From: Neocallimastix lanati (nom. inval.) | Taxonomy: Eukaryota > Neocallimastigomycota > Neocallimastigomycetes > Neocallimastigales > Neocallimastigaceae | Direction: 5' to 3' | Assembly: GCA_016946835.1 (NCBI GenBank) | Contig: JACVTC010000091.1 | Location: 687,298-751,297 of the forward strand | Length of the DNA stretch: 64,000 nucleotides | Part shown: one piece after another, positions 49,915 to 60,200 of the stretch | Layout of the letters: every line of letters begins with the position of its first letter | Numbering within the stretch: the stretch's first letter is position 1 | The notes under the pieces: model-generated | Told to the model about the DNA's origin: nothing | Seen by the model: only the letters and a program-made list of their open reading frames with translations | Databases searched by the model: none | Program-made: the position numbers and the translations under genes

Positions 49915-50640
49915 AAAAAAAAAATATTAATAAAATACTTTAACAATTATATAGATTTATTTATTTAAAAAATATATTAATAAAATACTTTAACAATTAT
50001 ATAGATTTATTTATTTAAAAAAAATATTAATAAAATACTTTAACAATTATATAGATTTATTTATTTAAAAAAAATATTAATAAAATACTTTAACAATTAT
50101 ATAGATTTATTTATTTAAAAAAAATATTAATAAAATACTTTAACAATTATATAGATTTATTTATTTAAAAAATATTAATAAAATATTTAAACAACTACTA
50201 ATAAAATACTTTAGCAATTATATAGATTTATTTATTTTAAAAAAATATTAATAAAATACTTTAACAATTATATAGATTTATTTATTTAAAAAAAATATTA
50301 ATAAAATACTTTAACAATTATATAGATTTATTTATTTAAAAAAAATATTAATAAAATACTTTAACAATTATATAGATTTATTTATTTAAAAAAAAATATT
50401 AATAAAATACTTTAACAATTATATAGATTTATTTATTTAAAAAAAATATTAATAAAATACTTTAACAATTTTATAGATTTATTTATTTAAAAAATATTAA
50501 TAAAATATTTAAACAACTATTAATAAAATACTTTAGCAATTGTATAGATTTATTTATTTAAAAAAAATATTAATAAAATACTTTAACAATTATATAGATT
50601 TATTTATTTTAAAAAAAAATTAATAAAATATTTAAACAAT
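49915..50640. repeat. ~50-bp minisatellite, about 14 copies
   Basis: The unit TATTAATAAAATACTTTAAC AATTATATAGATTTATTTA plus an A-run is repeated with a 49-50-bp period. Two higher-order breaks (near 50178-50205 and 50497-50530) insert the same AAATATTTAAACAACTA(C/T)TA block, suggesting array-in-array growth. No coding content. Confidence 0.9.
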
Positions 50641-50976
50641 TATTAATAAAATTAATTATAAACATTAATAATAAAATATAAAAATATAAAAATATATTAT
50701 TGATATTAATAATAAAGTATAAAAATATAGGATTATTTATTTTAAAAAAAAAATTAATAAAATATTTAAACAATTATTAATAAAATAAATTATAATAATA
50801 AAATTATAGAATATTTATTTAAACTACATAAATTTTATCAAGTATATAAACATTTTAACTTTTTAATAATTTTAATTAATAAATTTAATTATTAGTTTTT
50901 GTATGAAAGAATTTTAATGATTTTTTCTTTTGGAAATTCCTCTGTCATTTCATAATTATTTATTATTAAATAATAT

Positions 50977-52397
50977 TTATAAAATATTATTTAAATTAGT
51001 TAAACATTCAAACCACAATTTAGTAAGATCACTTCTATCATATTTAATATTAATTAACTTGGCTTCTTTATTTTTGTATTTTTCAATTAAGATATTAATT
51101 TCATCAGTTTTTGTTTTTATTTTTTTTTCATTCTCCAAATTCCTTTTATTTTCATTTGGTAATCATAATATGATAAATGTTCCTGTTCTTTTAATTTATT
51201 TATTAATTCATAAAAATTTGGTTTCATTGGAAATAGTTTATTTAAAGAATTATTGAGTGATTCTGAAGCATTATTGGTTATATGTTCAATATTATTATAA
51301 TAATTCCAACTTTTCATATCGTAACCAATTAAATATGTTTCATAAAAATATTCTAAAAATTTTAAAAATTGACAAGAATTTTTTTCAATGGATTTAGTTT
51401 TAATTAATGAAAAAATATCCATTATGTATTCAGGGTTGATAAATGGTAAGTTTGAAATTCCTTTGTAATAATTAAATATTTTTTCATCATCGTTCACTTC
51501 ATTACGGCACAATTCATTTTTTTTAATTTCTAATAAATTTTTATAATGCCAAATACAGTATTTAATATTTATATTAGGAAATATTTTTTTAACTGCTTTG
51601 GATATGCCTTTTTCAAAATCGCAATGTACATTTTTTGGTTCAGTTATAATATTATTATTAGAATTTTGTTTTAATTTATTGAATAACATTTTATATGTTT
51701 TTTGCTTTTTATTTCTTAATATTGCATAAGAAGTAGTATAAAAACTATTCAATTCTTTAACGTAAGTTCTAGTAATAAACACTTGTTGACTAAATTTAGG
51801 TGCGATATAAAAAGTACCATCCACAAATATATCATTATTATATTTCTTAAATAATTTTGCTTGAAAAGGGGATTGAAAAATTACTAAATCAGAATTTTTG
51901 AATATCATAAAATCTTCATTTCGTTCAGTTTTATAATATTCAGATTCATTAGGAATTTCATTAAAAGTTGTTACATTGGATGGTAGTTTTTTATTAATAC
52001 TTCTTAATATTAGAGTTTTAACTGAAATATATTCTGGACACGGATATATAAATCCCATTTCTTTAGAAATTTCATTATATAGTCTTTTTCGTTTTATATC
52101 AAAAGGATTTGAATGTTTTTTAATTTCATCTTTAATTTTATGTTTCATTACAGATAGGGATACACTATATTCGTTTCCAGGATGATTATGTAAACTCTCA
52201 TATTTTAAGATTTCTTTCTCATTATTTAAAATAATAAAAGATTTACATTTATTATTTTTTTTATATTAGGTACATTTATAAACTCTTGAATTATCTTTCC
52301 TTGAATGTGAAAAATTAAATTTATATTGTTTATTAATAATGATTTGCTCTTCTCCTTTATTAGACTCACTTATATAAATAGTTATGTTTTCTTCCAT
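50977..52397 (-). pseudogene. MULE transposase with FLYWCH finger, two small lesions
   Basis: Starts MEENITIYISESNKGE at 52397. A FLYWCH zinc finger (FNFSHSRKDNSRVYKC, NNKCKSFIIL, ESLHNHPG; Cys-Cys-His-His) is interrupted by one TAA at codon 44 (52266-52268). From Met 84 (52148) a clean 343-codon frame holds the MULE core: FVDGTFYIAPKFSQQVF (first Asp), VHCDFEKGISKAVK (second Asp), IKYCIWHYKN, ITNNASESLNN (Glu of the DDE set or close to it). It stops at 51117 only because of a one-base slip in a nine-A run. In the +1 frame homology continues (TKTDEINILIEKYK...LWFECLTNLNNIL) to 50977. Two lesions in 1.4 kb make it the best preserved of three copies here. No terminal inverted repeats were found. 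Confidence 0.82.
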
Positions 52398-54034
52398 TTA
52401 TAAATTTTAATATATAGTTTTTAATTATATCTTTTAAATTATTATATTAATTATCTAAATATTATTTTTTAATATTAATTCTGAACAATTAAATATTCAA
52501 TTTTTTTTAAAAGATAAAAAGTATTTTAATTATTTCTTTTTCTTTTAATTTTTTTAAAAAAAAACAGATACATATAAAAATAAATTATTTATTTAATGTA
52601 TATAAAAAAAATTTAATTATTTATTTATTCTAAATTAATATTAATTATTTTTTTTAATATATACTAATACAGAATTTATGAATTAATTAATTATTTTATT
52701 TATATTATAATCTAATTAAATTATTAACTTTTAAGTCTTTTTAAAACAACAAATATATATAGCATTTTTTAGCATATAAAGTAGAACTGGGCTTTCTACT
52801 GGTTGTTATGTGGCGGACTTAATAATCATCTGGTATCTATTCTTTATCTGATTTTCCCGATAGGGTTTGGAGAAAGGGTAAAGGGGTTATAATGGCACAA
52901 TTTCAGGTAAGTATTAATTACGCTCCTACCATTATTGGATTGCCACGTATTTAATTTCTATATTTGATCACCCATGGCATCCTAGTGTAGTTGTATAGCC
53001 TATACTGTGAGGGTTACGAGTTCAATTTCTATAGGATAACACGGATGTTATTTGTCAAGACATGTCTACTGGAGCTACCTCTGCTTAGGAATTTTGAGCG
53101 CCGACGTCGTACTGATATAGTATAAGATATATATACCAAAGTATATATGTTCTTTACAAGCCCATATATATAATATGGGATAGACATGTGAATTCATATG
53201 TGTAAAAAACCTATTTATATATCTCTACAAAACGGTTGCTGTAATATATAAATAGTAATTGAAATGTGAACAACAAATTTTAATTTTTGAAATTTCAATT
53301 TACAGCTATAATTTAAGTCTTATAAAAATATTATTTTGTAATTTTTATTATTATTTAATATTTTATTTATAAATTATATATAAAATAAAAGGTTTAATTC
53401 TATTATTAAGATGTTATAATAACAACTAAAGTTTTAGTTATAATATGAAAAATTAATATTTTAAATAATATTAATTTAAATATAAATTTATAAAATTGTA
53501 ACGGAGGTGCTTCTACTGTAACGGTGGGACGTGGTATAGAAACACAGAAAGGAGAAAACTCAATAGGTTTACACTATCTGTATAAATAATTCGTTTTATT
53601 AAAAAAGAATTTTTATTAATTATAAAATTTAAAGTAATTATTAATATTAATCAACAAGGTAATATTTCGAATTACTTATACGTTAATTATTATTAATAAA
53701 ATCACGAAGAAAAATATTTTCATTCGTGAAGTTCGCACTATTTATACTTTTAACGGAAAAACAGTTTTAACATGTAAAAATAATTTTAAAGAAATATTTA
53801 GAAATATGTTTGTAATAATTGATAATGTAAAGTTTCTAGAATATAGATTTTAATTGATGAAAATGAATCTTATCGAAAAAGAATAAAATAATTTGTATAA
53901 TAAGAATTTCTAAATTCATTTCGGTTAAATTACAAACCGAAAGAATCTTTAACTTTCTATAATTTTATACAGAAAGAATATTCAAGAAGATATTATTAAT
54001 AATTAATAAAATAATTAATAAAATAATTATTTAT
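52398..54034. other. Spacer with tRNA-like relic and a hairpin-rich, LTR-like segment
   Basis: 52398-52740 is AT-rich. 52780-53120 is markedly less AT-rich and includes ATGGCACAATTTCAG followed by a GTAAGTATT donor-like sequence, but no following exon. 52979-53037 has a tRNA-like pattern (ATCCTAGTGTAGTTG, GAGTTCAATTTC, TAGGAT). 53510-53545 repeats TGTAACGG twice. 53702-53729 (TCACGAA/TTCGTGA) and 53920-53941 (TTCGGTT/AACCGAA) are perfect hairpins around a TATTTATAC box, an arrangement like the E2 LTR. Possibly a decayed solo LTR with undetermined ends. Confidence 0.45.
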
Positions 54035-54121
54035 GCAAAATGAGTTATGGAGTGAGTCGAACCCATGAAGTATTGGTCATGGTCAATGTAACTAACCATT
54101 GAACCAAGGTTCTAATTTTGC
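54035..54121 (-). tRNA. tRNA-like sequence next to the E3 array (degenerate)
   Basis: Minus strand: ends GCAAAAT / ATTTTGC pair over 7 bp; D-arm-like AACC TTGGTTCAAT GGTT; region TTGACCATGACCAA where the anticodon arm should be; B-box-like GGGTTCGACTCA. The 87-nt spacing and poor T-stem argue against a functional tRNA. T-runs follow downstream. The 5' end is 3-6 bp from the TGTG target duplication of E3. Confidence 0.4.
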
Positions 54122-54127
54122 TTTGTG

Positions 54128-54614
54128 TGATAAGAATGTACTAAATAATGCATTCTTAATTAAATCTACGATTTATTTCTAATACATTATGTGTACATTA
54201 TTATTTTTGTACTTTAATAAATTTTTAAATTCAAAGATTAAAAATTAGATCAAAAATTATATTAAACTTTATAATTTTTATATTAAATCTTATATTAATA
54301 GTAATATTTTTATATATTTAAAACTTATATTAACAATATTAATAATAAATCTTATTTTTTTATTTTTATATTAATAATGAAAATTTGTATTAATAATATT
54401 TTTATATATTGATAATTAAAAATTTATATATTATATTTTAACTTTTATTATAAAATTTTATATCGAAATGTTTTATTTTATATTGAAAAATATTTTATTT
54501 TATTAAAAACCTTTATATTAGAATAGTATTTTTATTTTTATTTGAATATTTTAACAGATTGTAATAAAAATTTTAGCCAATTAAATAAATTCTTATTAGT
54601 AATATTTTAGATAG

Positions 54615-54662
<48 letters not shown>

Positions 54663-54965
54663 TATTAATATTATAAATGTATTTTATTTATATTGTTATA
54701 ATTAAATTTTATATAATTGATTATAAAAATCAATTTAAATTTAATAGTTTCATATATAAAAAGAAAAATAATAATAAAATGTAATTTAGTGGCAAGAACA
54801 ACTTTTATGCCTTGAAAAAAAAGTATAAATAGTTGTAAATTTTGCTACTAATTTTTAAATATCATCAAATAAAATCAAATAAATTTATAAATAAAAATAA
54901 TAAATAAATAAATAAAATTTGTGTTTCCTTACTTTATTTTTATTTAATTCTCTAAAACCTTAACA
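54128..54965 (+). mobile_element. E3 solo LTR
   Basis: 838 bp, TGATAAG...TTAACA, flanked on both sides by TGTG (54124-54127, 54966-54969). Essentially identical to the three other E3 LTRs except poly-A length. TATA-like GTATAAATAG near its 3' third. Confidence 0.92.
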
Positions 54966-54969
54966 TGTG

Positions 54970-55456
54970 TGATAAGAATGTACTAAATAATGCATTCTTA
55001 ATTAAATCTACGATTTATTTCTAATACATTATGTGTACATTATTATTTTTGTACTTTAATAAATTTTTAAATTCAAAGATTAAAAATTAGATCAAAAATT
55101 ATATTAAACTTTATAATTTTTATATTAAATCTTATATTAATAGTAATATTTTTATATATTTAAAACTTATATTAACAATATTAATAATAAATCTTATTTT
55201 TTTATTTTTATATTAATAATGAAAATTTGTATTAATAATATTTTTATATATTGATAATTAAAAATTTATATATTATATTTTAACTTTTATTATAAAATTT
55301 TATATCGAAATGTTTTATTTTATATTGAAAAATATTTTATTTTATTAAAAACCTTTATATTAGAATAGTATTTTTATTTTTATTTGAATATTTTAACAGA
55401 TTGTAATAAAAATTTTAGCCAATTAAATAAATTCTTATTAGTAATATTTTAGATAG

Positions 55457-55506
<50 letters not shown>

Positions 55507-55809
55507 TATTAATATTATAAATGTATTTTATTTATATTGTTATAATTAAATTTTATATAATTGATTATAAAAATCAATTTAAATTTAATAGTTTCATATA
55601 TAAAAAGAAAAATAATAATAAAATGTAATTTAGTGGCAAGAACAACTTTTATGCCTTGAAAAAAAAGTATAAATAGTTGTAAATTTTGCTACTAATTTTT
55701 AAATATCATCAAATAAAATCAAATAAATTTATAAATAAAAATAATAAATAAATAAATAAAATTTGTGTTTCCTTACTTTATTTTTATTTAATTCTCTAAA
55801 ACCTTAACA
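54970..55809 (+). repeat. E3 5' LTR
   Basis: 840 bp, TGATAAGAATG...CTAAAACCTTAACA, with a ~48-A homopolymer in the middle and GTATAAATAG near 55667. Match to 62133-62972 is essentially complete. Confidence 0.92.
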
Positions 55810-55815
55810 TTTATA

Positions 55816-55833
55816 TGGTGGAGATATCGGGGA
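55816..55833 (+). promoter_or_regulatory. E3 primer binding site (tRNA 3' end type)
   Basis: TGGTGGAGATATCGGGGA. Its complement ends ...TATCTCC-A-CCA, so the primer tRNA begins GGAGATA. The first nine bases equal those of the E1 PBS, the rest differ. The same site recurs at 63823 in the next copy. Confidence 0.75.
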
Positions 55834-56840
55834 ATTAAATAGAAATAATAGTAAATAACATAGATTTTTTTTTTAATTTTTTTTTATTTTATATTGATAA
55901 ACAAGTAAGTCGTTAATCCTTTGATTAACCTATGGCGCTTGTTTGATATATATATATAAAAAAAAAAAAATTTTTTTTTTAAATAAGTAAAATTAAGATT
56001 CTAAAAAAACAAATTTTGTAAAATTATAACAAGGAGCGGATAGAGCTCATACACAGTGTATTCTCAGATAGCAACAAATTAACTCTATTCATAGTAGGTT
56101 ATTGAATAGTAGTTAATTTGGAGATTAATTGGAAAGTAGACGAAGGTATTTGGTTACCGACCCGGTAATAATAGTTCAACCTTCAACGTTTCAACACACG
56201 AAGGTGCGGGTACTTTCCAAGCACTGGCGAATAAGGAGCTTACGTCACCGAAGGCGTAAGATTGTTTTTTTTTATATAATTTTTTTTTACTTTTCTTTGT
56301 GCTAGTTATAAGGCACTTTATTATATAAAGTATCAGACTTTGGCTAACTTCGCCATTTAAATTTTTTTTATTTTTTTTTTATTACTGGTACTTTATTTGT
56401 TATATAATTCCTGTAATAGAATCTTAATTTACTTTGAAAATATTGTGTTTTTAGTTAATTTTTATTAGTTAATAAAAATATTATTGAATACTTTTAAAAT
56501 TTTTTTATTCCGTACATAGATTATCGGATTAAGTTTATCCTACATAGTAATTGGGCTAGTGGGCTCTGAACTGCTATATTTTATATTGAATATAGTAATC
56601 GTGGCACACGCGTGGCATGACACCATTAGGTAAGCTGCACGTCAGACAGTGTGTACTATCAGATTGTACGACAATAAAGATTATTTTTTTGTATTTAATA
56701 ATTATAATTAATTAATAATTTTATTAGCTATAACAATACAATATTTATCGTTTAAAAAGAAAAATTTTTGAAAGGTGAAAATAATAAATAAAACTTTGCT
56801 TCTAAATTTATTACTACAAATATACTAAATTACAAAATTC

Positions 56841-57029
56841 AAGTGGTCGATAAAGATTTCGAGCTTGAAAAATATTCTATTAAGTTGTCGATAAAGATTT
56901 CGAACTTAAAATTATTCTATTAAGTTGTCGATAAAGATTTCGAACTTAAAATTATTCTTAAAAAAGTAGTCGAAAAGAACCTCGTGCTTTATAATTTCTA
57001 CTAAGTTGTCGATAAGGATTTCGAGCTTA
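56841..57029 (+). repeat. E3 leader: five ~40-bp hairpin repeats
   Basis: Copies start at 56841, 56882, 56922, 56964 and 57003. Each reads AAGT(T/G/A)GTCGA, a spacer of about 8 nt, TTTCGA(A/G)CTT (the fourth copy is diverged), so each can fold (AAGT..TCGA / TCGA.CTT). They lie 175 bp upstream of the gag start, in the part of the RNA that usually carries packaging or translation signals. Confidence 0.8.
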
Positions 57030-57203
57030 TACTTACTAAAGAAAGCAAATAAAATTATTATTTTCAAAAATTACTAAGATATATTGTTTTAAAAATTGAT
57101 TCGATATTAAATTACCTATTAAATTATATTTTTAAAGTTGTATTTCCAAATTTATTCTTATTTAATCACCTCATTAATATACAACAAGAAATATTTAAAC
57201 AAA

Positions 57204-60200
57204 ATGTCCAAGGAAACAACTTTGAGCTTTAAAGAATTGAAAAAAGAATTAAGAGATATTGTGAAACTTAGCAAGGACAATTTAGATATTAAGTCCTGGG
57301 CTACTGAATTAAAACTTTGGATCAAGATACAAGGTATTACAGATCCAGAAACAATATTTAATGCTTGTTTACTTACCAGCTCTGGTGAAGTACAACGCGT
57401 TATTGAAGATTTGGGAGAAGATAGTGATGATGAAAGTGATGATTCATCAGATGAAGAAGAAGATGATGATGAAGAAGAAAATGTTGATGATGATATTAAA
57501 TTTCCTTCCCTTGAAAAAATTATTTCAAGTCTTGAAAATTTTTACGGTATTAAAGAAGACCAAAATTTACTTCTTAAAGAACTTCGTGCAATGCGAATTA
57601 AAAGAAACGAAAAGATTAAAGACTTTAATGTAAGATATAGAACTTTGTACACTAAACTTGATAAAAAGAGAAGAAAGCGCATTGGTGTACTAGATTATAT
57701 TGATTCTATTCAAAATAATTATGAAGCCTGGAAGAAATTATCCCTTAAAGATGATATAAGTATGGATAAAGCTTTCAAAATTGCCGAGAAAGTAGATAGA
57801 CTTTCTGTAAGGAACAATAATATTAATACCTATAATGTTAATAATTCCCAACATAATCAAAATAATCAAAACAGTACTACTTCAAGACTTTATCCTAAAA
57901 GAAGAAACGAAACTTTCCAAACAAATCAAACAAATAATAAACCGAAACCTCAAGATATTATAGAAGAATCAACCCAGAAAATGAGAAATTTATCCGTTAA
58001 AACTTGCTTCTTCTGTAAGGAAGAAGGTCATTACTCATACTATTGCCCTCAATTAAATAAGATTATGGAAAAAAATAAAAAAGAAATATATTCCAAAAAA
58101 GTCTTTAAACTTCTAAATGGGAGCAGAAGCACTCCCAATGACAAAACAATAGCTTCATTAAATAATTTACAAAATAATACTTTTACTAAGAATACTCCAA
58201 TTGATAATAATTCCTTTAACGAAGAATCTGAAGAATCTGATTTTAGTGACACAACTGAAAGTGAGGATGATATCATTATAAATGCTGTAAAAAGAAAAAT
58301 GAATGATAATAACAGCGAAAAAGAAGGAAATAATTCCAAGAAAGTACATAAAAGTTTAAAAGATAATCCACGTCCTTTTGCAACTCCTGCTTTAAGAAAG
58401 AAGAAAGAAAATGAGCTGCATAATAAACCAAATAAAGTTTATAAAAATCAAATACTTCCTTCAATTTTAACTCAACCAAATATTAACAAAGAAAAACAAA
58501 AAGAAAAGGAATTAAGAAATATGACAAGAGTAAGAGAAAGTAAAGAAGAAAACAACAATTATTCATCAAAAGGAAAGGAAAAAGTTGAATCTGAAGATAT
58601 ACTTGTAATCGATAATGAAATAGAAGATCTAGAAATGAATAAAGATAATCAACAAAATAAAACTAATACTTTGGAAAAATTAATTTCAACAAAAACTAAG
58701 GAAACTAATAATGGAAATACTCAATTAGTAAAAAGGAATATCAAAATGATGAATAATAAAGAACCTTACAATATTATGGATGATTTAAATAATCTTAAAT
58801 CCAGTATTACGATAGGTCAACTCTTGAATGCATGTCCTAAAATTCGTTCACAATTAACTCAAGGTTTAAAGTTAGAAAAGTCTAAAATAATTGGAACTGT
58901 AGACAATGTAATAGCACGAACTTTATTAGTAAATAACTATGACCATAGCTACATAAGTAAAAGTAATGAAGTAGCCGAAGAAGACTTAGCAATGGTTGAT
59001 GCAAGTGTTGACGGAGTACTAGGAAAACTTTTAATTGATTCTTGTAGTAACCTAAGCATCGTTACTAAGCAGTATTTTGATAAATTACCTGGTGAATATG
59101 AAACAGTTGGAAAAAGTCGTGGAAGAATCCAACTAGCAACACAAGATGAAGAATACTCGGAAGGAATTATTGTTCGATTACCAGTAAAAATTAATAATTA
59201 TGAATTTAATGCGGACTTTAGAATTATTGAGAAAGAAGACTCATTTTATGATATGTTAATAAACTTTAAAACTCAAATCGATCATTGTTTATTTATTCAT
59301 CCAACCTTAAACAGTCTATGTAAACTTTTGTCAGAAAGTGAATACGAAGAAATAGCTAAAATAAATAATCAATATTATGATGAAGAAAGTATAATCTGCA
59401 CTATTAGAAAAGTTGAAGAAACGAATAATGAAAAGGAAATTATAAAGGAATTAACTCCAATGGAATTTATTGAGAGTGATGAATTTTTAAGTACCTTAAA
59501 TAAAGATTATAAAGAACAAATTATTAAAATTCTCAAAGAAATGATTGACATAGTTGCCACTTCAACAGAAGAACTAACTCCTTCTAAACTTTCACCACAT
59601 AAGATCCGTTTGAAAGCAAATGCAAAGCCAGTAAAATTAAGAAGTTATAGGTTAACTAAATTAAAATCAGATATCTTAAAAGAAGAACTTACAAAGCTTA
59701 TTAAGAAAGGATTGATAGAACCATCCTGTTCAGAATGGTCATCTCCAGTAGTACTCATTCTAAAACACAATGGAAAGTGGCGCTTGTGCATTGACTACCG
59801 AAAAGTCAATGATATGACAGAAAAAGATTCTTATTCAGTTCCATATATAGATGAAATTTTTGATAGTCTCGGAGGAGCTAAAATATTTACAACTCTTGAT
59901 TTATTTTCTGGTTTTCACCAAATCTTAATGGATGAAGAAAGCGTTGAAGTAACCACTTTCACTACTAAGTTTGGAAATTATCAATTTAAGGTTATGCCTT
60001 TTGGACTTACTGGAGCTCCCTCAACCTTCCAAAGAGAAATGAATAAAATTTTATTCCCTTTTATTGGTGAATTTGTTTATGTATTTATTGATGATGTTTT
60101 GATCTATTCAAAAAGTATCGAAGAACATTTAATTCATATTAAACAAGTATTAGAAGTATTTAAAGAAAACAAGTTAAAAATTAATATTGAAAAGTGCCAT

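Noticed and set aside
49915..50640. CRISPR-like regular repeat array
   Set aside because: Units are contiguous copies with no unique spacers; it is a minisatellite in a eukaryotic genome.
52870..52910. Possible small first exon (ATGGCACAATTTCAG followed by GTAAGT)
   Set aside because: No second exon or homologous protein could be traced downstream before the tRNA-like relic and LTRs.
56841..57029. CRISPR-like 40-bp repeats
   Set aside because: No variable spacers; part of the retrotransposon leader.
57138..57203. N-terminal 22-residue extension of the E3 polyprotein
   Set aside because: It begins at a TTG; the first ATG (57204) directly opens the Gag-like sequence.
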